Shown: positions 1 to 5,853 of the stretch, in pieces
Layout of the letters: every line of letters starts with the position of its first letter
Position numbering within the stretch: position 1 is the stretch's first letter
Origin: Armatimonadota bacterium
GTDB lineage: Bacteria; Armatimonadota; Hebobacteria; Hebobacterales; WVXJ01
Assembly: GCA_011773575.1 (NCBI GenBank)
Contig: WVXJ01000213.1
Span: 1 to 5,994, forward strand
Direction: 5' to 3'
DNA length: 5,994 nt
Program-made: the position numbers and the translations under genes
The notes under the pieces: generated by a model
What the model was told of the DNA's origin: nothing
Seen by the model: the letters and a program-made list of their open reading frames with translations, nothing else
Database searches by the model: none

Positions 1-1091
1 CGGATCACCGCGTCGCCGGTCGTTGCGTTCAGTACCTCCTCCAGCTTGACCAGTCGGCCAGACTCTTCGCCCGACGCGCCGACGGGAGCGTACTGCTTGC
101 GTAGCTTGCGCGCCTCCTCAACCAGCTGTCCGTCCGGTACGTCCTCGCGACAGCGTTGCAACTCGTCCATGACGAACAGCGCCGAGTTGATCAAGTCTTC
201 GGACTTCGACGCGTTGTAGTCGCGGCTAGCGAAATCGCGCTCCAGGATACGCAGTAGCTGCCTGAGCTGGCTTACCGACAGCGACTTCAGCTCGGTAGGA
301 TCAACGTCCGCTTTGTCGATCTCGCGTAGCTCCAGCGTCGAATCGGGCTCCATACCTTGCGGTACGTGCGACGCGCATACCGGTACACCGGCGCCGCCTT
401 CCTTGGCTATGAGGACAGAGTCGGCTGGCTCATCGCAGTAGCGGCACTTCTCTACAGATCCAGCTACGTCAATTTGCCGAGCTAGCGCCGCTTCCTCCAT
501 GTCTGGCGCGTTGCACCAGTCGCTCAACGGCTGCGTCTGCCCGCAGATCGCACACCGAGGATAGTGGTTGCCAAGGGTAAATTTTGCCGCGACGTAGCGG
601 TGCCGCTTGGTCGCGATGGGGAGCTTTCGATTCGCCGCGATCTTGGCGTCTTCTAGCCGCTTCTCGGCTTCGTCCTTGGCCGATAGCTTTGGCATTGCCT
701 TCTGCATCTCAATGCTCCCGGTGTATCGTCGCCCCGGCACGGTGCCCTTGATCTCCCTTGGCGGGTCGTACCGCTCGACCAACGCGAGGCGGTGGTACCA
801 TACCTGCTCGGGTACCCCGCGAAACTCCCGCGCCGTGAGACTGTCGATCTTGGCACCGAGGGTCTCAACCGCCTTGGGACCGGACGGGATCGCTCGCCCT
901 TGTAGCAGCTGCACCACACCCCATGCACGCGTTGGCTCGCCCTCTTTCAGCCGCTCGTTGATCAGCACGAACCGCTGGCCAACGAAGCTGGCGCGAGAAA
1001 GACGCGACAGCACGCCCACCTCGTTACCAGCGACTAGCCGCTTCACTAGGTGATCCGGGTCCGGCATCTTGAGCGTGCGAAAGCGAGCCAT
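1..1091 (-). CDS. Partial phage protein with two Cys-rich putative zinc sites (C-terminus off the left edge)
   Basis: Minus-strand frame with no stop from ATG at 1091 to the window edge: 363 complete codons, C-terminus missing. The start is supported by an AGGAG box 8 bases upstream. Residues about 37-113 look like a compact beta-rich domain (GQRFVLINERL, TRAWGVV, WYHRLALVERYDPPRE); from memory this resembles a recurrent PUA/ASCH-like phage domain, weakly supported. Residues 180-193 hold C-x2-C and another Cys (CAICG, then DWC). Residues 216-242 hold C-x2-C-x19-C-x2-H (CRYC, then PVCASH), a pattern I associate with actinophage head-region proteins. Residues 320-355 are charged and helical. 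The gene starts 5 bases after the 100-aa gene and is probably in the same operon. Its place after portal and MuF suggests a head-assembly role such as scaffold or protease-associated protein, but I see no catalytic motif. Confident that it codes; function unresolved. Confidence 0.85.
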   Translation of the reverse strand, partial: MARFRTLKMPDPDHLVKRLVAGNEVGVLSRLSRASFVGQRFVLINERLKEGEPTRAWGVVQLLQGRAIPSGPKAVETLGAKIDSLTAREFRGVPEQVWYHRLALVERYDPPREIKGTVPGRRYTGSIEMQKAMPKLSAKDEAEKRLEDAKIAANRKLPIATKRHRYVAAKFTLGNHYPRCAICGQTQPLSDWCNAPDMEEAALARQIDVAGSVEKCRYCDEPADSVLIAKEGGAGVPVCASHVPQGMEPDSTLELREIDKADVDPTELKSLSVSQLRQLLRILERDFASRDYNASKSEDLINSALFVMDELQRCREDVPDGQLVEEARKLRKQYAPVGASGEESGRLVKLEEVLNATTGDAVI

Positions 1092-1096
1092 GGTCA

Positions 1097-1399
1097 CTAC
1101 TCCTGTACGCGCCAGAAGTCCCCTACCTGCTCGGGCTGCCAGTCGATCCCGGCCAGGTGGCATTGTAGCGCCGTCTCGATATGACCGGCGACCTTGACGA
1201 CCGTCCAGCCGAGATCGTTGTACAGCTCCAGCGCCTTGTCGACGCAGAACCTAGCACGGTCGGTAATCTCGGCGTTGGTCGGGTTGCGCATGCCGCACCG
1301 ATCGAACGACCGTCGGATCGCGTCGGTGATCGCGCGGTTAAGGTTGGCCTTGGCTTCGGATCCTCCTTGCAGGTGGTCCAGTCGGTTGAAGTCGTGCAT
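1097..1399 (-). CDS. Small hypothetical phage protein, 100 aa
   Basis: A 100-codon frame from ATG 1399 to TAG 1097-1099. The start is supported by AGGCGG (1412-1407), 7 bases upstream. The next gene's AGGAG box overlaps this gene's last codons, so the two are probably translated in sequence. The protein is soluble-looking, with no membrane segment or signal peptide. It is mostly helical by inspection, with a helix around residues 18-33 (ANLNRAITDAIRRSF), a second around 43-62 and a third around 68-80 (VVKVAGHIETALQC). It ends in a Trp-rich segment (GIDWQPEQVGDFWRVQE). Three cysteines (C35, C52, C80) do not form a recognisable zinc motif. I do not recognise the family. A minor head-assembly accessory role is suggested only by its position between MuF and the next structural-region gene. 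Confidence 0.8.
   Translation of the reverse strand: MHDFNRLDHLQGGSEAKANLNRAITDAIRRSFDRCGMRNPTNAEITDRARFCVDKALELYNDLGWTVVKVAGHIETALQCHLAGIDWQPEQVGDFWRVQE
1100..1104 (-). promoter_or_regulatory. Ribosome binding site of the left partial gene
   Basis: AGGAG on the minus strand, 8 bases before ATG 1091. It lies in the last two codons of the 100-aa gene, just before its TAG. This supports the chosen start and implies coupled translation. Confidence 0.7.
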
Positions 1400-1406
1400 G
1401 TTGTTT

Positions 1407-1412
1407 CCGCCT
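1407..1412 (-). promoter_or_regulatory. Ribosome binding site of the 100-aa gene
   Basis: AGGCGG on the minus strand, one mismatch from AGGAGG, 7 bases before ATG 1399. It lies just downstream of the intergenic hairpin. Confidence 0.6.
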
Positions 1413-1420
1413 TTCGTCTA

Positions 1421-1439
1421 TCGCCTCACACGGAGGCGA
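1421..1439 (-). other. Intergenic hairpin between the MuF gene and the 100-aa gene
   Basis: Perfect inverted repeat: TCGCCTC and GAGGCGA form a 7-bp, GC-rich stem with a 5-base loop (CGTGT on the minus strand). It sits in the only intergenic gap of any size here (1400-1452), 13 bases after the MuF stop and 8 bases before the next gene's ribosome binding site. No U-run follows in the transcribed direction, so an intrinsic terminator is unlikely. A partial attenuator, an mRNA-stability element or an RNase site are alternatives. Confidence 0.5.
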
Positions 1440-1452
1440 CTATCAGCGAACG

Positions 1453-3972
1453 TCACCGCATGTGTAAGGGTGGGTATCCTAGCCCTTTCTCGGTTAGTTG
1501 ATTGGGCGACAACGCGTTTGAGTAGGTCCCGATCCTGTCTTTCGCACCAACGCCGGACCGCTCTACTACAAATACCCGCTCTAGCCTCTCGGCGCCTCGA
1601 ATGTAAACGCCCGTCTTGCCCTCGTGCTCGCCGCTTTGGATCACACGCTCGGTTGTCCATGGCATGACGGAATCGATCGCGGTGGGATCGCGTAGCTTGT
1701 CGGCCGCCTCGTATCGGGCGAGGCCTGCCGCAACGGAGAATACGGTGCCATGAAGGAAGCGGCAGTTATGAACGATTAGCCCGGCCGCTACGTACGTCGG
1801 GTCGTTCCCATCGATCTGCAGGTTGTATACGGGAGTGATCGGAACCGAGTGGCGCGAAACGTTTACGACTCGGTCGTATTTTGCAACGCTCGAAAAATAC
1901 GCCGCAAGAGGGAGATCCAGGGTTTTTTCTTGATGTCCTCCCAGCGGATGCGAACCAATTGCCCGCCCGCGGCGGCTACGTATCTGGCTTTCCTGCTCTC
2001 CGCCTTGGCGTTGCGCTTCTGGTCGTGCCAGTAAGCACCGTCGAACTCCATGGCGATACCAAGACCGGTCAGCCAAAAGTCCACGTAGACCGTTTTCCTT
2101 TTGTCGTCTGGGTGAGCGAACGCCTTCTCTTCCTCGAAGTCGATCCCATAGTCTTTCAGTATCTCGCAGATCAACTGTGCTGGACGCGAACGCATCCTTG
2201 ATCTGTGATAGCAGCTCTTTGAGCAGTAACGCCTCCGTACGGCTTCTATACGTAAGATCTCGAACTCTTCGCCACAGTAGTCGCAGGTGACCGATTGGCG
2301 TTTGCGCTGACAGACCTTGGAGCAGTGACGGCGTATTTTTCCCGCTAGGAATTCCCCCGGTGAAATTGTGAAGACCTGCCCGCATTCTTCGCAAACTCTG
2401 CGGCATAGCTTTGGGTCTACGCCCTTGCGATTGGCGGCCTTCCTGCACGTAGTTGAACAGCAGCGGTACTGACCGCGTTCTACGTATATACGTCGTGCCT
2501 TGAACTTTTTCCCGCAGTGCTCGCAGACCCGTTCGACCCATGTACGGTGTTTTTTCGAGTCGTAATAGCACTGGTGGCAGCAAAACTTCGTCCATTTGCC
2601 GGCGCGCAGCTTGGAAGTGAACTCCGCCTTGCAGTGCTCGCAATTTGCACTCCGAAACAAAGTGTCCTGGCCTGATGTCTTCGCTGCGCGTCCAGCCATG
2701 GTTCGTTAGTATCGGATGGTTTGCCGTAACTGTCAAGTGACGACCTGACAACGTTGTTATCGTTAGCAATTCGCCAGTGTGTCCGATACGAGTAGCGCGC
2801 ACGGCACGCAAACCGCTAGCGGCCGTGAATACCAGATCTCCGGGGCAAATCGCTTCAATCGGTCGCTCGCCGTCGGGCGTCCTAATCAGCGTCCCGGCTA
2901 CAAAGCACGTATCGGTCGTAACCTCGTCCAAAACTGCGTCAAAGACGAACCGCTCGATCCCTGCATCCCTGAACGACCCGAGCTGCGAGAACGTACGCGA
3001 CCGCATACAGACCGCGTTACTCACCACATTGTAGTAAGCGTTTGACAGCCCCTTCAGCGTACCACCAACCTCGCGCCGAATGTTCCGCGCGATCTCTGTT
3101 GTGCCTAGCCCCTGCTCGATCCCTTCCGCCGCTACCTCGCGCATACGTGCAGACATGGACGGCTCTACCCGGCCGTAGTAGTCACGGATATAGTGCACGT
3201 TCGTCGCAGTCATACGCGCCACGGCCCGCCGATCGGTCAGGTTCATGACTGCGTTGATCTCTAGCTTGTCGGTCCGGATCTGCGACTTGCGCGTATCGCC
3301 GGCGGTACGCTGCGACGTGGTCTGCAGCGTTCCTCGTACCCCGGCCCATACGTCACCGGTTGCCTTGCGCATAGCTGCGTTGAGCGACTTGGATGCCGCT
3401 AGTAGCTGCGCGTCCGTAGCAGTCGGCCAGTCGAACTTGAGCCGGCGGATCCACGCGTTCAGCGCCTCGCGCTCTACCTTGCCAGCCGTCCGTATGATCT
3501 GCGCGGACAACGACGCCACTATCCGATCGAAGTCGTTGGGGTCCAGTGGATCCAGCCGCGCCTTGTGGACCAGTGACAGTTGCCCCAGGACGCCCTGTAG
3601 TGGTGGTGGGTCGTCGTAAAGCTCCATGGCGTCATAGACAGGCCGGACCACGGAGCGCACCGCCAGGAGCGATACAGGCGCTTCGTCGCTACCGCCACAT
3701 GATACCACCGTCCCGATCGCTGCCGGGCGGCCGGTCTGTTCTACGTGCGTACGCGCTACAGACTCGGCAGCCTGGCCAGGTAGTAGCCTCACCAGCCGTA
3801 CCGCGTCGCCGTGGTCCTCGGCCACCGCGTCGCCGTCGCACGGTAGCCGATCTGGTACGGTAAGCCCTGCTACGCCGGCGTCCTTGCCCACGTAGGACAA
3901 CGCTAGCCCTTTCGCGCGAAGGTACCCCTCGGCGGGTAGGACCAGCGAGACGGGATCGCAGCGTCTACACAT
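1453..3972 (-). CDS. Mu gpF-like phage head morphogenesis protein, interrupted by an intein (839-aa precursor)
   Basis: A single 839-codon frame, ATG 3970-3972 to TGA 1453-1455. The ATG overlaps the portal stop by 8 bases (ATGTGTAG), so translation is probably coupled; only a poor AAGGA lies upstream. MuF-type proteins are minor head proteins that bind the portal and act in capsid assembly. The N-extein is residues 1-355: an unassigned N-terminal part (1-130), helical segments, then MuF-like sequence (SARMREVAAEGIEQGLG at 274-290 and FRDAGIERFVFDAVLDE at 334-350). The conserved D-x-x-T-x-x-T-C-R-x-x-H-G motif is split by the intein (356-736) between Thr355 and Cys737. The C-extein is residues 737-839, starting CRFLHGTVFSV. 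Splicing would give a 458-aa protein. The end reads YPPLHMR-stop, whereas many relatives continue to an H-x-x-C-R motif (from memory). The family call is strong; the precise role is inferred. Confidence 0.88.
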   Translation of the reverse strand: MCRRCDPVSLVLPAEGYLRAKGLALSYVGKDAGVAGLTVPDRLPCDGDAVAEDHGDAVRLVRLLPGQAAESVARTHVEQTGRPAAIGTVVSCGGSDEAPVSLLAVRSVVRPVYDAMELYDDPPPLQGVLGQLSLVHKARLDPLDPNDFDRIVASLSAQIIRTAGKVEREALNAWIRRLKFDWPTATDAQLLAASKSLNAAMRKATGDVWAGVRGTLQTTSQRTAGDTRKSQIRTDKLEINAVMNLTDRRAVARMTATNVHYIRDYYGRVEPSMSARMREVAAEGIEQGLGTTEIARNIRREVGGTLKGLSNAYYNVVSNAVCMRSRTFSQLGSFRDAGIERFVFDAVLDEVTTDTCFVAGTLIRTPDGERPIEAICPGDLVFTAASGLRAVRATRIGHTGELLTITTLSGRHLTVTANHPILTNHGWTRSEDIRPGHFVSECKLRALQGGVHFQAARRQMDEVLLPPVLLRLEKTPYMGRTGLRALREKVQGTTYIRRTRSVPLLFNYVQEGRQSQGRRPKAMPQSLRRMRAGLHNFTGGIPSGKNTPSLLQGLSAQTPIGHLRLLWRRVRDLTYRSRTEALLLKELLSQIKDAFASSTVDLRDTERLWDRLRGREGVRSPRRQKENGLRGLLADRSWYRHGVRRCLLARPEAQRQGGEQESQIRSRRGRAIGSHPLGGHQEKTLDLPLAAYFSSVAKYDRVVNVSRHSVPITPVYNLQIDGNDPTYVAAGLIVHNCRFLHGTVFSVAAGLARYEAADKLRDPTAIDSVMPWTTERVIQSGEHEGKTGVYIRGAERLERVFVVERSGVGAKDRIGTYSNALSPNQLTEKGLGYPPLHMR
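1863..2699 (-). CDS. Vsr-like (EDxHD-type) putative homing endonuclease with four tandem zinc fingers, nested out of frame in the intein
   Basis: 278 codons, ATG 2697-2699 to TAA 1863-1865, in the +1 frame relative to the intein. Its own frame has a TAA at 2706-2708, so ATG is the first possible start; a TTG at codon 14 is an alternative. Four fingers of form C-x2-C-x(16-19)-C-x3-C begin at Cys20, Cys59, Cys103 and Cys139, presumably for DNA binding. The nuclease domain covers about residues 173-262: YVDFWLTGLGIAMEFDGAYW with Asp207, Glu218, Asp220, then His225-Asp226, and a terminal G-x-x-L-V-R-I-R-W-E-D. These match the Vsr/EDxHD fold, known from phage homing enzymes such as I-Bth0305I and from fractured-gene loci. 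Expected role: cleave intein-less MuF alleles so that the intein spreads. Sampled GC is about 54% versus 62-65% in flanking genes, consistent with separate ancestry. Target specificity cannot be read from sequence. Confidence 0.9.
   Translation of the reverse strand: MAGRAAKTSGQDTLFRSANCEHCKAEFTSKLRAGKWTKFCCHQCYYDSKKHRTWVERVCEHCGKKFKARRIYVERGQYRCCSTTCRKAANRKGVDPKLCRRVCEECGQVFTISPGEFLAGKIRRHCSKVCQRKRQSVTCDYCGEEFEILRIEAVRRRYCSKSCYHRSRMRSRPAQLICEILKDYGIDFEEEKAFAHPDDKRKTVYVDFWLTGLGIAMEFDGAYWHDQKRNAKAESRKARYVAAAGGQLVRIRWEDIKKKPWISLLRRIFRALQNTTES
2708..2736 (-). promoter_or_regulatory. Candidate sigma70-type promoter for the nested endonuclease
   Basis: Minus strand: exact TTGACA (2736-2731), a 17-base spacer, then GATACT (2713-2708; 4 of 6 matches to TATAAT). 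The boxes lie inside intein codons for block B. The predicted transcription start, about 7-8 bases after the -10 box, falls within 2 bases of the nuclease ATG at 2699. No Shine-Dalgarno sequence precedes that ATG, so the transcript may be leaderless. Coincidence remains possible because the -10 box is imperfect. Confidence 0.45.
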
Positions 3973-5851
3973 CCGGGTCGGTGTCCTTGTGGATCGCCTC
4001 TACGGCAGCCTGGTCTGAGCGGGCCGAATCGCGGAACTTGGCAAGCTGTACCTCGGAGACGCCCTTGTCTCGCAACAACTGTTCCAGCGCGGCGGCGGCT
4101 TCCTTCAGCACGTCCTGCTGTGGTGCTGCCAGGTCAGGCGGGTTTTCCAGCTCAACGCCTTCGTCGTCCTGCTCGGCTTCCCCTTCGGCCGGCCCGTCTT
4201 CGGGTTCCTCGGACTCGGCCTGGCCTGGTGTTTTCGGCTTGAAGCCCTGCATGATAAGCGACATGGGTAGCTGTTGCCAATCGCCAGCCATACGCCGCAG
4301 CTCGATATCTAGGAGCCGCTCGGCAATGGGCCGCATCTCGGCCGGTACCATAACGCCGAGCTTGCCGAGGATCTCTAGCAGCTTGCCTACCGTTTCCGTG
4401 TCGTGCGTAGTCGGACCGCGCGATCTGAACCGCCAAAACCGGATACCCAGCTCCGGCAGGATCAGGTGGTTCATGACCCAGTCGAACCGCTTGCGTTCGG
4501 GCTCAAAAACCATTTCCTCGGTCGAGCGCAAAGCCGCCTCGCTGGTAGCGCGGTTGATATCCTGCGTGTCACCGCGGTACTGCTTCGGGATTCTGAACTG
4601 CTGTCCGACCTTCTCGTCCGCGCGGCGGTCGTACTTCTCGAACATATAGTCGGCGCGCTGCGACTTGGATAGATCGACTACCTCGATCTTGAGAGGTCCA
4701 CCGGGGCCAGCGCCCAACCGTTCCCGCGGCTTGGTCGCCTGGATGATCGCCATCCGGTTCTCAGACTTGCCCTTCGCCGCGGCAAAGAACTTCTTCAGCA
4801 TCGCTTCGGACTTCTTGCCGACAACGCCGTCGTTGACCAGCATCAGCAGGCGCGGCACAGCCGAGTTTTGCAAGTAGTCGACGTTATGGTTCGCGGCGTA
4901 GAACTGCCCCTTAATTTCTGCCCCGGCTGCGATATAGCGCGGCACCCCGACCGGCGTATTGGGAAAGTAGATCTTGAAGACAAGGAGCTCGTTGGCCGGT
5001 TGGGCGTCTTTGCCTTCCTTGGCCTTCAGCTTCTCAACCGACTCGTATTCCTCGCCGCTACTAGACGAGATAGTTCTGTCGTCGCCGTACTCGCGAAAGT
5101 AGCGCGTAGCGATCCCGCCGCCGTTGCGCTGCTGAATCAGCCGAAATCGGCGCTGTACCTTCTCCTTGCGGTAGGTAGTCGGTGACGACCATCGCCACGC
5201 GTCCGTTGTGACAACCGTCGTTTTTTTCTCGTAGCGGATCGTCTCAGGATCAACATGGATAAACCGGCGCGGCTTGCCGTTCTTGCGGATTACCTCCCAC
5301 GCGCCTTGACCACCCATCTCCATATCGGTGCCGCCCTGTAGCCTGAGCTGGTCGAACGAGGTCTCTACGCAGACGTTCTTGAAGAACAGCTCCATCTGCG
5401 CCTTCTCAATGATCCGCTGCCGTTGCCAGTCCTTCATCGTTTCGCTGATCTCGTCGCTATCAGGATCAGGAAACTCGGGCTTATTGCCGCGTTCTCCGCC
5501 GTCCTCCCACTTGGCGTATCGTTCCAGGTACAGCGCCACAGCGATCTGGTCTCGCAGATCTTCGGCGTCAAAGTCGATCGTTCCCTCTGGCTGCCACCCG
5601 TACCCATGTACGTTGACCGCCATCGCGTCGACGTTGGGACGGAGGCTTGGCGCGTTGCGGTAGTAGAATCTAAGGTCGGCTGGCTCGACAACCGGCGAGA
5701 TCGTTTCCGACCCAATCCACGGGCTGGCGGTATCCGAGTCCGCGGCAGCCTGACCGGCCGCAAGCGCGGCGGTTGGCGCATCGTCCTGTTTGGCGATCAG
5801 GCTCACGCCCCATTTCACTTGATCGGTCGCAGCCGATTCTTTGGCGGACAT
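3965..5851 (-). CDS. Phage portal protein, PBSX/HK97-type
   Basis: 628 codons, ATG 5849-5851 to TAG 3965-3967. AAGAGG lies 5 bases before the ATG, supporting the start. Portal proteins form the dodecameric ring at the capsid vertex through which DNA is packaged and the tail is joined. Family-like features: LRFYYRNAPSLRPNVDAMAV then N-V-H-G-Y-G at residues 60-85; PVGVPRYIAAG at 300-310; YAANHNVDYLQNSAVPRLL at 318-336; and IPKQYRGDTQDINRATSEAA at 421-440, followed by VFEPERKRFDWVMNHLILPELG. Residues 545-569 form an acidic linker (many Glu/Asp), followed by a helical tail (580-620). The length is somewhat above the common 450-550 aa because of this tail. The gene overlaps the MuF start by 8 bases and begins 2 bases after the upstream gene's stop, so it sits in a tight head operon. 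I am confident of the family. Confidence 0.92.
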   Translation of the reverse strand: MSAKESAATDQVKWGVSLIAKQDDAPTAALAAGQAAADSDTASPWIGSETISPVVEPADLRFYYRNAPSLRPNVDAMAVNVHGYGWQPEGTIDFDAEDLRDQIAVALYLERYAKWEDGGERGNKPEFPDPDSDEISETMKDWQRQRIIEKAQMELFFKNVCVETSFDQLRLQGGTDMEMGGQGAWEVIRKNGKPRRFIHVDPETIRYEKKTTVVTTDAWRWSSPTTYRKEKVQRRFRLIQQRNGGGIATRYFREYGDDRTISSSSGEEYESVEKLKAKEGKDAQPANELLVFKIYFPNTPVGVPRYIAAGAEIKGQFYAANHNVDYLQNSAVPRLLMLVNDGVVGKKSEAMLKKFFAAAKGKSENRMAIIQATKPRERLGAGPGGPLKIEVVDLSKSQRADYMFEKYDRRADEKVGQQFRIPKQYRGDTQDINRATSEAALRSTEEMVFEPERKRFDWVMNHLILPELGIRFWRFRSRGPTTHDTETVGKLLEILGKLGVMVPAEMRPIAERLLDIELRRMAGDWQQLPMSLIMQGFKPKTPGQAESEEPEDGPAEGEAEQDDEGVELENPPDLAAPQQDVLKEAAAALEQLLRDKGVSEVQLAKFRDSARSDQAAVEAIHKDTDPDV

Positions 5852-5853
5852 GG

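Larger units (their letters stand above)
1765..2907 (-). mobile_element. Intein (Hint protein-splicing element) inserted in the MuF gene
   Basis: 381 codons, in frame with MuF. Splicing residues are all present: Cys1 in block A (CFVAGTLIRTPDG), block B with T-x-x-H as Thr61 and His64 (HLTVTANHPIL), block F (VYNLQIDGNDPTYVA, residues 360-374), and block G ending Val-His380-Asn381 followed by extein Cys+1. The Hint halves are about residues 1-84 and 340-381, roughly 126 residues, a normal mini-intein size, so self-splicing looks intact. The 250-residue stretch between them is Arg/Leu-rich, resembles no nuclease and is the out-of-frame reading of the nested nuclease gene (intein residues 70-349). 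The frame has no stop, and I found no start codon near the C-terminal half, which argues for one continuous precursor over a trans-splicing split intein. Whether the long linker allows efficient splicing is unknown. Confidence 0.93.

Noticed and set aside
653..928. A 91-codon minus-strand frame within the left partial gene
   Set aside because: It overlaps the 363-codon frame completely, is Arg/Ser-rich without motifs and has no convincing ribosome binding site.
1421..1439. The intergenic hairpin as a rho-independent terminator
   Set aside because: No U-run follows the stem in the transcribed direction, and closely spaced genes continue downstream.
1881..2201. Plus-strand open frames opposite the nuclease and elsewhere (for example 607-1053, 3245-3619, 3981-4649)
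   Set aside because: They lie opposite well-supported minus-strand genes, lack recognisable domains and show low-complexity Ser/Arg-rich translations typical of antisense shadows in GC-rich DNA.
2658..2660. TTG at nuclease codon 14 as the true start
   Set aside because: An AGGA lies only 4 bases upstream, which is too close. The ATG at 2699 fits the candidate promoter and the upstream stop better, though the TTG cannot be excluded.
1863..2699. Sequencing errors that shifted an originally in-frame nuclease domain out of frame
   Set aside because: Two compensating indels would be needed. The nuclease frame also has its own TAA just before the ATG and its own TAA just before the C-terminal Hint part, which looks like an independent gene.
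1765..2907. A fractured gene with a split, trans-splicing intein, as in known Vsr-like nuclease loci
   Set aside because: The gene order fits, but the host frame has no stop anywhere in the nuclease region, and no start codon with a ribosome binding site precedes the C-terminal intein half. A continuous precursor is simpler, though trans-splicing is not excluded.
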